Shown here: piece after piece, positions 34,212 to 42,963 of the stretch | Layout of the letters: the number at the start of each line of letters is the position of its first letter | Numbering within the stretch: position 1 is the stretch's first letter | Assembly (NCBI RefSeq): GCF_008634025.1 | Contig: NZ_PDCM01000002.1 | Coordinates: 3,373,001-3,437,000 of the forward strand | From: Streptomyces albofaciens JCM 4342 | Lineage (GTDB): Bacteria > Actinomycetota > Actinomycetes > Streptomycetales > Streptomycetaceae | Length of the DNA stretch: 64,000 nucleotides | Direction: 5' to 3' | Program-made: the position numbers and the translations under genes | The notes under the pieces: model-generated | What the model was told of the DNA's origin: nothing | Databases searched by the model: none | Seen by the model: only the letters and a program-made list of their open reading frames with translations

Positions 34212-35828
34212 ATGGACACCGTGGTCCGCGACGTACGCGTCATCGACGGCACCGGCACTCCCTCCTACCGCGCGGACGTCGCCCTCGACGGCGGCCGGAT
34301 CGCCGAGATCCGCCGGGAGACCGACTCCGGGCCGCGCCCCGGCGCCGCACGCGTCGTGGACGGCGCGGGCCTGGCCCTCTCCCCCGGCTTCATCGACATG
34401 CACGCGCACAGCGACCTGGCGCTGCTGCGCGACCCGGCGCACGAGGCGAAGACCGCGCAGGGCGTGACCCTCGAAGTCATCGGGCAGGACGGCCTGTCGT
34501 ACGCGCCGGTCGACGACCGTACGCTCGCCGAGGTGCGCGCCCAGATCACCGGCTGGAACGGGGACGGCTCGGACATCGACTTCGGCTGGCGCACGGTCGG
34601 CGAGTACCTGGACCGCCTCGACCACGGCTTCGGCGGCCAGGGCATCGCCGTCAACGCGGCGTACCTCGTCCCGCAGGGCACCGTGCGGATGCTGGCGCTG
34701 GGCTGGGAGGACCGCGCGGCCACGCCCGGCGAGCTGGACCGGATGCGGCAGCTGGTCGCGGAGGGCATGGAGCAGGGCGCGGTCGGGATGTCCTCCGGCC
34801 TCACCTACACCCCCGGCATGTACGCGGACGACGCCGAACTCACCGAACTGTGCCGGGTCGTGGCCCGCTACGGCGGCTACTACTGCCCGCACCACCGCTC
34901 GTACGGCGCGGGCGCCCTGGAGGCCTACGCGGAGATGCTCGGCCTGACCCGGGAGGCGGGCTGCGCCCTTCACCTCGCCCACGCCACCATGAACTTCGGC
35001 GTGAACAAGGGCCGCGCCCCCGAACTCCTCGCCCTCCTCGACGAGGCCCTGGCGTCCGGCGCCGACATCACCCTCGACACCTATCCGTACACACCCGGCT
35101 GCACGACGCTGGTCGCCATGCTGCCGAGCTGGGCGAGCGAGGGCGGCCCCGACGCGATCCTGGCCCGGCTGCGGGACGACGCGGCGGCGGAGCGCATCCG
35201 GCACGTCATGGAGGTGGAGGGCGCGGACGGCTGCCACGGCGTGCCGATCGAGTGGGACACCATCGAGATCTCCGGCGTCTCGGACCCGGCGCTGGCGGGG
35301 TACGTCGACCGTACGGTCGCCGAAGCGGCGCGGGAGCGCGGCGAGGAGCCGTGGGCGACGGCCCGCCGGCTGCTGGTCGAGGACCGGCTCGGCCCGACGA
35401 TCCTCCAGCACGTCGGCCACGAGGAGAACGTCCGCGCGATCATGCGCCACCCGGTGCACACCGGCGGCAGCGACGGCATCCTCCAGGGCGCCAAGCCGCA
35501 CCCGCGGGCGTACGGCACGTTCCCGAAGTACCTGGGGACGTACGCGCGGGAGCTGGGCGTGCTGTCGCTGGAGGAGTGCGTGGCGCACCTGACCGGGCGC
35601 CCGGCGGCGCGGCTGCGGCTGCCCGACCGCGGCCTGGTCCGCGAGGGCCACCGCGCCGACCTGGTCCTCTTCGACCCGGACACGGTCGCCGCCGGGTCCA
35701 CCTTCGACGCGCCGCGCACCCTGCCGACGGGCATTCCGCACGTCCTGATCGACGGCCGGTTCGTCATCGAGGACGGGCGGCGGACGGAGGTACTGGCGGG
35801 GCGCTCGGTCCGGCGAACGCGCCTCTGA
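34212..35828 (+). CDS. N-acyl-D-amino-acid deacylase (amidohydrolase superfamily)
   Basis: The predicted protein has 538 residues. The metal site begins FIDMHAHSDLALL (HxH). Further landmarks are LEVIGQDGLSYAP, the HHRSYGAGALEAYAEML region, LAHATMNFGVN, and MRHPVHTGGSDGILQGAKPHPR with the conserved Asp. It releases D-amino acids from N-acyl-D-amino acids, feeding the D-serine-dehydratase-like enzyme. GGAAAGG lies before the ATG at 34212. The last 65 bp overlap the 3' end of the convergent KAP-NTPase gene. Confidence 0.9.
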   Translation: MDTVVRDVRVIDGTGTPSYRADVALDGGRIAEIRRETDSGPRPGAARVVDGAGLALSPGFIDMHAHSDLALLRDPAHEAKTAQGVTLEVIGQDGLSYAPVDDRTLAEVRAQITGWNGDGSDIDFGWRTVGEYLDRLDHGFGGQGIAVNAAYLVPQGTVRMLALGWEDRAATPGELDRMRQLVAEGMEQGAVGMSSGLTYTPGMYADDAELTELCRVVARYGGYYCPHHRSYGAGALEAYAEMLGLTREAGCALHLAHATMNFGVNKGRAPELLALLDEALASGADITLDTYPYTPGCTTLVAMLPSWASEGGPDAILARLRDDAAAERIRHVMEVEGADGCHGVPIEWDTIEISGVSDPALAGYVDRTVAEAARERGEEPWATARRLLVEDRLGPTILQHVGHEENVRAIMRHPVHTGGSDGILQGAKPHPRAYGTFPKYLGTYARELGVLSLEECVAHLTGRPAARLRLPDRGLVREGHRADLVLFDPDTVAAGSTFDAPRTLPTGIPHVLIDGRFVIEDGRRTEVLAGRSVRRTRL

Positions 35829-37614
35829 TCAGCCGTATCAGCTCGTCCGCGTCGGCCGCCACGCCGAGCGCGCCCAGCTCGCGGGCGGTGTCCTGGCGGG
35901 CGGGCGTGACCCGGCCGGCGAAGAAGACGACGGGGCCGGTGTAGCGCCGCTCCCGGCGCAGCGCCGCCACATGCGCGAACCCGGCCCGGTCGTCCGTGCC
36001 GCGGGCGATGTCGGAGATGATCAGGGACGGCATCCGGGCGGCGATGGCGGCGTCGGCGGCCCCGGAGTCCACGGCGATCTCCACGGTCGCCCCTTCCCGG
36101 CGGAACCAGGCGGCCAGGGAGGTGTTGTTCTCGGGGCGGTCGTCGACCCAGAGAATCGTGCGGCCGACGAGGGGCGCCTGCGGGTCGACGCCCGGGAAGC
36201 CGGCCGTGCGCCGTACGACCGTGCCGGTGCGGGCGTCCGGTATCGCCCCGGCCCCGACGTCCGGCTGCTCCCGCCCCGGCGCCGCCACCAGCGCCGGCGC
36301 CCCCTCGCGCAGCCTGCGCACCAGGTTCTCGGAGCGCGGCAGGTCGAGCAGGCCGTCGAGCAGGGAGTTGAACGCGGGGTCGGTGACCATGTCGGGGAAG
36401 ACGGTGGGCAGTTCGCGTTCCAGCCGCTCCAGCACGGCGTACGGGTCGGTCAGGTTCCGCGGTACGTCGCGCTGCGCCAGGAAGGCTTCGACCACCGGCC
36501 GTTCCTCGTCGGACACGGTCGCCGACGTCCGCAGCAGCGTCCGCACCCGCCGGTACGTACAGAAGTCCGCGATCACATCGCCCCCGTCGGCGCCCGGCGG
36601 GCTGGTCATCATCCGGTAGAAGTCGGCGTAGAAGTACTGGATCAGTAACGTGCGCAGCACCGCCTCCGGCGGGTGGTCGGCCCACATCGGGTTCAGGGTG
36701 GCCTCCAGGACGAAGCCGTTGACCAGCCGTTTGATGCGGCGCGGGTTGCGGGCCGAGCGCTCGGCGAGCAGATCGACCAGCGGCTCGTCGAGGAGTTGCT
36801 CGATCCCGGCGGTGCGCGCGCACCACCTGATGTACTCCCGTACGCCCTGGCCGTCGGCCACCGGGATGCGGTAGCTGGTCTGGAAGATCTTCTCCATGAA
36901 GGTGGCGCCGGCCGGGGACAGGTCGCGCAGCAGGCCGCTGGGCCCCATCGCGGACCGGTCGCAGCCGATCACGAACGCCAGCCCCGGTACGTCCAGGTAG
37001 ACCTTGACCGCCTCGCACACCGCCAGCACCGTCTCCTCGGGGCAGCGGTCCAGGTCGTCGATGAAGACGACGAGCATCCGGCGCGGCGAGTAGGCCGCGG
37101 TCTCGGCCCACTCCTGGGCCAGGTCGCGGATCGCGTCGCGCATCTCGTTACGGGCCTGGGAGTTGACCGACAGGCTGCTCCACAGTTCGTCGACCAGCCC
37201 GGCGGCGCCGAGCGGACCGGCCGCGACGGTCGCCAGCGCGCGCAGGACGCGCAGCACGGCCCGCTGTTCGGAGACCCGGTGCAGGGCCCGCCGCAGCAGC
37301 CGCCGGTCGAAGCGCATCAGCACCGACTTGATCAGCCCTTCCAGGGCGTCCGCGCCGGTCGAGGTCCAGGCGTTGTACCAGACGGTGTGCACCTCGGGCG
37401 CCGTCGTCAGCTCCGCGTCGACCAGGCGCATCAGGCTGCTCTTGCCCATGCCCCACCCGGCGTCGACGGCGAGGGTGAAGGGGGTGGCGGAGCGGGAGGC
37501 GATCAGCAGGTCGGCGAGCTGCCGGGCGGCGCGGCCCGCGCCCAGCAGGTCGCCACCGGCCGAGTCCACCGGCTCGTCGTTGAGCAGCGAGAGCCGCTGC
37601 GCGGATGACACCAT
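35764..37614 (-). CDS. KAP-family P-loop NTPase fused to a receiver-like domain
   Basis: The predicted protein has 616 residues. The KAP NTPase part has Walker A DAGWGMGKSSLM near residue 55, Walker B MLVVFIDDLDRCP, and the RNPRRIKRLVNGF sensor-like motif. No membrane segments interrupt it, unlike many KAP proteins. A linker (~430-480) leads to a C-terminal response-regulator-like domain: ILWVDDRPENN acidic pocket and LIISDIARG as the candidate phospho-acceptor Asp. The usual C-terminal Lys-Pro is not seen. GGGGG precedes the ATG at 37614. It is convergent with, and overlaps, the deacylase gene. Function unknown; signalling or defence are possibilities. Confidence 0.8.
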   Translation of the reverse strand: MVSSAQRLSLLNDEPVDSAGGDLLGAGRAARQLADLLIASRSATPFTLAVDAGWGMGKSSLMRLVDAELTTAPEVHTVWYNAWTSTGADALEGLIKSVLMRFDRRLLRRALHRVSEQRAVLRVLRALATVAAGPLGAAGLVDELWSSLSVNSQARNEMRDAIRDLAQEWAETAAYSPRRMLVVFIDDLDRCPEETVLAVCEAVKVYLDVPGLAFVIGCDRSAMGPSGLLRDLSPAGATFMEKIFQTSYRIPVADGQGVREYIRWCARTAGIEQLLDEPLVDLLAERSARNPRRIKRLVNGFVLEATLNPMWADHPPEAVLRTLLIQYFYADFYRMMTSPPGADGGDVIADFCTYRRVRTLLRTSATVSDEERPVVEAFLAQRDVPRNLTDPYAVLERLERELPTVFPDMVTDPAFNSLLDGLLDLPRSENLVRRLREGAPALVAAPGREQPDVGAGAIPDARTGTVVRRTAGFPGVDPQAPLVGRTILWVDDRPENNTSLAAWFRREGATVEIAVDSGAADAAIAARMPSLIISDIARGTDDRAGFAHVAALRRERRYTGPVVFFAGRVTPARQDTARELGALGVAADADELIRLIRGAFAGPSAPPVPPSAARPR

Positions 37615-37888
37615 GTCGCCCCCGTGGTTCGGTGCCGATGGTCCCGCGCCCGGCACCGGCCGGAGTGCGGGCACCGGCGCTCAGCGCCGTGGTGCGCGCC
37701 TCCCCGTGCGCGCACCCGCCGGGAGCGTACGCCAGTACGCCCGCCCGGCGGTCCGGCCCCGCCCCGGCCGCCACCGGAACGGCACGTTCCGCACCGTCAC
37801 GGCAGGTGACCAAACCCACACCCTCCGGCCCCCGAAGGTGAACAAGAACACCAGGCGGGGCGTATGACGCGCCCGTAAGGTGGCTGGC

Positions 37889-39100
37889 ATGCAGGTGATC
37901 CAGTCAACGAAGCTCGCCAACGTCTGCTACGAGATCCGGGGACCGGTCCTTGAGGAGGCGATGCGACTCGAAGCAGCGGGACACCGCATCCTCAAGCTGA
38001 ACACCGGGAATCCGGCGGCCTTCGGTTTCGAGTGCCCGCCGGAGATCCTGGAGGACATCCTCCGCACCGTCGGCACGGCGCACGGCTACGGCGACGCCAA
38101 GGGCCTGCTCTCCGCCCGGCGCGCGGTCATGCAGCACTACCAGACCAAGGGCATCGAGCTGTCGGTCGACGACATCTACCTCGGCAACGGCGTCTCCGAG
38201 CTGATCCAGATGTCGATGCAGGCGCTGCTGGACGACGGCGACGAGGTGCTCGTACCGGCACCGGACTACCCGCTGTGGACGGCCTCGGTCTCGCTGTCGG
38301 GCGGTACGGCGGTGCACTACCGCTGCGACGAGCAGGCGGACTGGATGCCGGACCTGGCCGACATCGAGCGCAAGATCACCGACCGCACCAAGGCGCTCGT
38401 CGTCATCAACCCGAACAACCCGACCGGCGCGGTCTACGACGACGAGCTGCTGCGCGGCCTCGCCGAGATCGCCCGCCGGCACAACCTGATCGTGTGCGCC
38501 GACGAGATCTACGACAAGATCCTCTACGACGGCGTCACCCACACCCCGTTCGCCGCCATCGCCCCCGACCTGCTGACCCTGACCTTCAACGGGCTCTCGA
38601 AGTCCTACCGGGTGGCGGGCTACCGCAGCGGCTGGATGGCGGTCTGCGGCCCGAAGGCGCACGCCGCCTCGTACATCGAGGGCCTGACGATCCTCGCCAA
38701 CATGCGGCTGTGCGCGAACATGCCCGCCCAGCACGCTGTGGCCACCGCCCTCGGCGGCCGGCAGTCGATCAACGACCTGGTGCTGCCGGGCGGCCGGCTG
38801 CTGGAGCAGCGCGACACCGCGTACGACCTGCTCACCCGGATCCCGGGCGTCACCTGCACCCGGCCGAAGGGCGCGCTCTACGCCTTCCCGCGGCTGGACC
38901 CGAAGGTCTACAAGATCAAGGACGACCGGCAGATGGTGCTCGACCTGCTGCGTGCCGAGAAGATCATGATCGTGCACGGTACGGGCTTCAACTGGCCCGA
39001 GCCGGACCACTTCCGCCTGGTCACCCTGCCGAACAAGGACGATCTGACGGACGCGGTGACCCGTATCGGCACGTTCCTGGACGGCTACGGGCAGTACTGA
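37889..39100 (+). CDS. PLP-dependent aminotransferase (AlaA-like, class I/II)
   Basis: The predicted protein has 403 residues. It has a fold-type I layout: LKLNTGNPAAFGF at the N-terminus, the NPNNPTGAVY substrate loop, CADEIYDKILYDG, and the PLP Lys in FNGLSKSYRVAGYRSGW. It closely resembles AlaA/AlaT glutamate-pyruvate aminotransferases. It probably interconverts alanine and pyruvate with glutamate/2-oxoglutarate, a link between amino-acid pools and the nearby PEP carboxykinase. AAGG lies upstream of the ATG at 37889. An in-frame GTG at 37880 is less favoured. Confidence 0.9.
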   Translation: MQVIQSTKLANVCYEIRGPVLEEAMRLEAAGHRILKLNTGNPAAFGFECPPEILEDILRTVGTAHGYGDAKGLLSARRAVMQHYQTKGIELSVDDIYLGNGVSELIQMSMQALLDDGDEVLVPAPDYPLWTASVSLSGGTAVHYRCDEQADWMPDLADIERKITDRTKALVVINPNNPTGAVYDDELLRGLAEIARRHNLIVCADEIYDKILYDGVTHTPFAAIAPDLLTLTFNGLSKSYRVAGYRSGWMAVCGPKAHAASYIEGLTILANMRLCANMPAQHAVATALGGRQSINDLVLPGGRLLEQRDTAYDLLTRIPGVTCTRPKGALYAFPRLDPKVYKIKDDRQMVLDLLRAEKIMIVHGTGFNWPEPDHFRLVTLPNKDDLTDAVTRIGTFLDGYGQY

Positions 39101-39151
39101 GTGCCTCCGGGACTCACGCCACACCCACCCCCGGCTGTACGGATCACAACT

Positions 39152-39166
39152 TTAGACACTGTCTAA
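39152..39166. promoter_or_regulatory. 7-1-7 palindrome in a promoter region
   Basis: TTAGACA-C-TGTCTAA is a perfect 7-1-7 inverted repeat, the geometry used by Fur/PerR-type boxes. It overlaps the likely promoter (taggat at 39170-39175) of the gene starting at 39216. Confidence 0.55.
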
Positions 39167-39215
39167 GCTAGGATGGTCTCCTAGCCGCCGTTCCGCGTTG
39201 CCAGGAGGCCATCCC

Positions 39216-39632
39216 ATGTACGAACCGATCCGCACCAAGTCGGTCCACTCCATGGCCGCCGACCAGGAGGTCCCGCACCGCTCCCGCGCGGAGGAGCTGG
39301 ACATCCGGCTCGCCGGCCATCTGACCGCGCTGCTCACCGTCACCGACGAGCTGCGCGCCGCCGTGCCCGACCCCGCGCTGGACGACGCCGCCGAGCGCAT
39401 CGCCGAGCAGGTCGCCCGGCTGCGCGGCGGGGCGTATCCGCTGCGGGCCGCACCGAGCGGCGGCGGCGACCCGGCCCGCGCGCCCCGGCTGCACCGGCGG
39501 GCGCGGATGCTGGCCGGCAGCGCCCTGGCCGTGGCCACCTCGCGGGCCGACGGCGCCGCCGCCGCGCTGGCGGCCGAGCGCATGGAGGCCCATGAGGCCG
39601 ACGCCGCCGTGCAGGAGCTGGCGACGGCCTGA
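39216..39632 (+). CDS. hypothetical protein, all-alpha
   Basis: The predicted protein has 138 residues and I do not recognise a family. The sequence is Ala/Glu/Arg-rich and predicted largely helical (AEELDIRLAGHLTALLTVTDEL, DDAAERIAEQVARL), with no signal peptide, membrane segment or catalytic motif. A good ribosome site (AGGAGG, 7 nt) precedes the ATG at 39216, and a palindromic promoter lies upstream, so it is probably expressed and regulated. It ends before a strong terminator shared with the convergent pckG. Confidence 0.7.
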   Translation: MYEPIRTKSVHSMAADQEVPHRSRAEELDIRLAGHLTALLTVTDELRAAVPDPALDDAAERIAEQVARLRGGAYPLRAAPSGGGDPARAPRLHRRARMLAGSALAVATSRADGAAAALAAERMEAHEADAAVQELATA

Positions 39633-39660
39633 GCGCAAGCCGCCCGCGCCCGTGAGCAGA

Positions 39661-39702
39661 GACGGCCGGGGCCACGTGTTCGTGCACGTGGCCCCGGCCG
39701 TC
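39661..39702. terminator. bidirectional hairpin terminator
   Basis: A perfect 18-bp stem (left arm 39661-39678, right arm 39685-39702, loop ttcgtg) lies between convergent genes. Confidence 0.92.
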
Positions 39703-39754
39703 GACCGTGGCGGTCCGGCGCGCTTCCGCGTCCCCGCCGGACCGTTTCGCCGTA

Positions 39755-41578
39755 CTACCCCAGGCGGCGTACGAGCGCGTGGTACTCCTCCCACAGCTCC
39801 TTCGGCGTGTGGTCACCGAAGGTGTTCAGGTGATCGGGGATCAGCGCCGCCTCCTCGCGCCACACGTCCTTGTCGACGGTGAGCAGGAAGTCGAGGTCCG
39901 CGTCGGCCAGGTCGAGGCCGTCGGTGTCCAGCGCCTCCTTCGTCGGCAGGATGCCGATCGGGGTCTCGACACCCTCGGCCTTGCCGTCCAGGCGCTCGAC
40001 GATCCACTTGAGCACCCGGCTGTTCTCGCCGAAGCCCGGCCACACGAAGCGGCCCGCGTCGTCCTTGCGGAACCAGTTCACGTAGTAGATCTTCGGCAGC
40101 TTCGACTGGTCCTTGTCCGCGCCGACCTTGATCCAGTGGCCCATGTAGTCGCCCATGTTGTAGCCGCAGAACGGCAGCATGGCGAACGGGTCGCGGCGCA
40201 GCTCGCCGACCTTGCCCTCGGCGGCCGCGGTCTTCTCGCTCGCCACGTTCGCGCCGAGGAAGACGCCGTGCTGCCAGGTCAGCGACTCGGTCACGAGCGG
40301 TACGGCGCTGGCGCGGCGGCCGCCGAAGAGGATGGCCGAGATCGGCACGCCCTTGGGGTCCTCCCACTCGGGCGCGATGATCGGGCACTGGCCGGCCGGC
40401 ACGGTGAAGCGGGCGTTGGGGTGGGCCGCCGGGGTCGGCGACTCCGGGGTCCAGTCGTTGCCCTTCCAGTCCGTCAGGTGCGCGGGCTTCTCCTCGGTCA
40501 TGCCCTCCCACCACACGTCGCCGTCGTCGGTCAGCGCGACGTTGGTGAAGACCGAGTTGCCCCACAGGGTCTTCATCGCGTTGGCGTTGGTGTGCTCACC
40601 GGTGCCGGGCGCGACGCCGAAGAAGCCGGCCTCCGGGTTGATCGCGTACAGGCGGCCGTCCTCGCCGAAGCGCATCCAGGCGATGTCGTCACCGATGGTC
40701 TCGACCGTCCAGCCGGAGATCGTGGGCTCCAGCATCGCGAGGTTGGTCTTGCCACAGGCGCTCGGGAACGCGGCGGCGACGTACTTCGGCTCGCCCTGCG
40801 GAGGGGTGAGTTTGAGGATGAGCATGTGCTCGGCGAGCCAGCCCTCGTCGCGGGCCATGACCGAGGCGATGCGCAGCGCGTAGCACTTTTTGCCCAGCAG
40901 GGCGTTGCCGCCGTAGCCGGAGCCGTAGGACCAGATCTCGCGGTCCTCGGGGAAGTGCGAGATGTACTTGGTCGAGTTGCACGGCCACGGCACGTCGGCC
41001 TCGCCGTCGGCGAGCGGGGCGCCGAGGGTGTGCACGGCCTTCACGAAGAAGCCGTCCGTGCCCAGTTCGTCGAGGACCGCCTGGCCCATCCGGGTCATGG
41101 TGCGCATCGAGACGGCGACGTACGCCGAGTCGGTGATCTCCACGCCGAGCGCGGAGAGCGGGGAGCCGAGCGGACCCATGCAGAACGGGACGACGTACAT
41201 CGTCCGGCCGCGCATCGCGCCGCGGAAGATGCCCTGCTCACCGGTGAAGATGTCGCGCATCTCCGCCGGGGCCTTCCAGTGGTTGGTCGGGCCCGCGTCC
41301 TCCTCCTTCTCGGAGCAGATGAACGTCCGGTCCTCCACCCGGGCGACGTCCGACGGATCGGACGCGGCGTAGTACGAGTTGGGGCGCTTGACCGGGTCCA
41401 GCTTCGTGAAGGTGCCCTTCGCGACGAGCTCCTCGCACAGGCGCTCGTACTCCGCCTCCGAGCCGTCGCACCACACGACGCGGTCCGGCTCGGTGATGGC
41501 TGCGATCTCATCGACCCAGGAGATCAGCTCCTGGTGGTTGGTCGGGACGGGGGAGGGAGCCGCGTTGTCGCGCGCCAC
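39755..41578 (-). CDS. pckG: phosphoenolpyruvate carboxykinase (GTP)
   Basis: The predicted protein has 607 residues, normal for the GTP class. It converts oxaloacetate plus GTP to PEP, the first step of gluconeogenesis. Motifs include [15 protein letters not shown] (P-loop with the reactive Cys typical of GTP-PEPCK), [27 protein letters not shown] and [21 protein letters not shown] lies 5 nt before the GTG at 41578. A longer N-terminal extension is possible in frame but not supported by a ribosome site. It is transcribed alone, towards the terminator at 39661-39702. Confidence 0.96.
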   Translation of the reverse strand: MARDNAAPSPVPTNHQELISWVDEIAAITEPDRVVWCDGSEAEYERLCEELVAKGTFTKLDPVKRPNSYYAASDPSDVARVEDRTFICSEKEEDAGPTNHWKAPAEMRDIFTGEQGIFRGAMRGRTMYVVPFCMGPLGSPLSALGVEITDSAYVAVSMRTMTRMGQAVLDELGTDGFFVKAVHTLGAPLADGEADVPWPCNSTKYISHFPEDREIWSYGSGYGGNALLGKKCYALRIASVMARDEGWLAEHMLILKLTPPQGEPKYVAAAFPSACGKTNLAMLEPTISGWTVETIGDDIAWMRFGEDGRLYAINPEAGFFGVAPGTGEHTNANAMKTLWGNSVFTNVALTDDGDVWWEGMTEEKPAHLTDWKGNDWTPESPTPAAHPNARFTVPAGQCPIIAPEWEDPKGVPISAILFGGRRASAVPLVTESLTWQHGVFLGANVASEKTAAAEGKVGELRRDPFAMLPFCGYNMGDYMGHWIKVGADKDQSKLPKIYYVNWFRKDDAGRFVWPGFGENSRVLKWIVERLDGKAEGVETPIGILPTKEALDTDGLDLADADLDFLLTVDKDVWREEAALIPDHLNTFGDHTPKELWEEYHALVRRLG

Positions 41579-41791
41579 GATCGCTCCTAGATGAGGGTTT
41601 GGTCGGACCACTGTCTGCGCACATGCCGGCAGAGCCCGCTTGATGAAGGTGTCTGCCCCTTGGGGGCTGCGACCCGGATGCTTCGCGACCGCTCATCCGG
41701 TGCCGACCGCACTCATTTGATCATCCGACCCCGATCCACATCTGTCCAGAGGAGGTTCTCGTGACCGTCACCACTTCCGGACCGAGCCGTA

Positions 41792-41809
41792 ACCTACGGT
41801 TGCGTAGGT
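41792..41809. promoter_or_regulatory. palindrome immediately upstream of trhA
   Basis: ACCTACG-gttg-CGTAGGT lies 12 bp before the trhA ATG, where a bound repressor would block initiation. It resembles TetR-type operators in geometry. Confidence 0.5.
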
Positions 41810-41821
41810 AGCATTGCGGCC

Positions 41822-42550
41822 ATGACTTCCGCGCCCGACGCCGCCGAAAGCCGCACTTCCCCCGTGACCAGCGCGGCCGCCGACGCAGTCTCCGCGGTCG
41901 CCGCGGTGGCCGCGCCACTCAAGCCCAAGCTGCGGGGCTGGCTGCACGCGGGGATGTTCCCCGCCGCCCTCATCTCCGGTGTGGTGCTCACGGCCCTGGC
42001 CGACAGCACCCGAGGCCGGATCGCCTGCGCCGTCTACACCCTCTCGGCCTGTCTGCTCTTCGGCATCAGCGCCCTTTACCACCGCGGCAATTGGGGCCCG
42101 CGCACCGGCGCGGTCCTGCGCCGACTGGATCACGCCAATATCTTCCTGATCATCGCGGGCACCTACACCCCGCTGACCATGCTGCTGATCCCCGGCACCC
42201 GCGGACAGATACTCCTGTGGGCCGTCTGGGCGGCCGCCCTCGCCGGCATCGCCTTCCGCGTCTTCTGGGTGGGCGCGCCACGCTGGCTCTACACCCCCTG
42301 CTACATCGCGCTCGGCTGGGCGGCCGTCTTCTTCCTGCCCGACTTCCTGCGCAAGGGCGGCATCGCCGTCCTCGTCCTCGTCGTCGTCGGCGGCATCCTC
42401 TACAGCGCCGGCGGCATCATCTACGGCATCAAGCGCCCCAACCCCTCACCGCGGTGGTTCGGCTTCCACGAGGTCTTCCACTCCCTGACGCTGGCGGCGT
42501 TCGCCGTGCACTACGTCGGCATCTCACTGGTGGCCTATACGCATTCCTGA
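41822..42550 (+). CDS. trhA: hemolysin III / PAQR-family membrane protein (TrhA)
   Basis: The predicted protein has 242 residues. A ~35-residue Ala/Ser-rich N-terminus precedes seven membrane segments. Family signatures are present: SALYHRG, RLDHANIFLIIAGTYTPL and FGFHEVFHSLTLAAFAVHYVGI with the conserved His residues. PAQR proteins are membrane hydrolases linked to lipid homeostasis and membrane fluidity; bacterial TrhA has such a role. A palindrome adjoins the start. The last 27 bp overlap a small convergent ORF. Confidence 0.88.
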   Translation: MTSAPDAAESRTSPVTSAAADAVSAVAAVAAPLKPKLRGWLHAGMFPAALISGVVLTALADSTRGRIACAVYTLSACLLFGISALYHRGNWGPRTGAVLRRLDHANIFLIIAGTYTPLTMLLIPGTRGQILLWAVWAAALAGIAFRVFWVGAPRWLYTPCYIALGWAAVFFLPDFLRKGGIAVLVLVVVGGILYSAGGIIYGIKRPNPSPRWFGFHEVFHSLTLAAFAVHYVGISLVAYTHS

Positions 42551-42799
42551 GGCGCCCGGCGCGGCATCCGGCCCGCCCGCGGCCCCTCGTCCGCCCCGCG
42601 CGCCGACGCCCTCACCGCGCCGGCCCGCGAACCCCCTGCCCACGCGTGGCCGCGGTCTCGACGCCGCGGCCACCTGCCATGTCAGGGCGGCCACCCCGGC
42701 CAGGACCAGCGCCACCACCACGGCCGTGCCCCCGACGAGGAAACCTCCGACACACACCGCTGCCGCGAACACGGCGAACACATTGATCGCGGTACGCAT
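42524..42799 (-). CDS. small putative membrane protein
   Basis: The predicted protein has 91 residues. The N-terminal half has two adjacent hydrophobic segments (INVFAVFAAAVCVGGFLVGG and AVVVALVLAGVAALTWQV). The C-terminal half is Arg/Gly-rich and may be unstructured. No family is recognised. The ribosome site is weak. Its upstream region carries the palindrome at 42821-42835, shared with the divergent TetR gene, which argues that it is a real regulated gene. The 3' end overlaps trhA by 27 bp. Confidence 0.45.
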   Translation of the reverse strand: MRTAINVFAVFAAAVCVGGFLVGGTAVVVALVLAGVAALTWQVAAASRPRPRVGRGFAGRRGEGVGARGGRGAAGGPDAAPGASGMRIGHQ

Positions 42800-42820
42800 A
42801 CCCGCAACACCCCCTCCGGC

Positions 42821-42835
42821 ATCACTGACAGTGAT
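42821..42835. promoter_or_regulatory. palindromic TetR-type operator between divergent genes
   Basis: ATCACTG-a-CAGTGAT is a perfect 7-1-7 repeat, and a half-site cactgaca recurs near 42863. It lies 22 bp upstream of the small membrane gene and 129 bp upstream of tetR. Confidence 0.55.
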
Positions 42836-42963
42836 TTCGCTCTGGCCACAGCGTTACACACGCCACTGACAAACCACAGCCCTCCGGCGAGCAAGGGGAC
42901 GTCAAGGAAGGCACGGGCGGCCCGGTCCGCACCCGTGGTTCCCGGTCCGAGGGATGTCCGACA

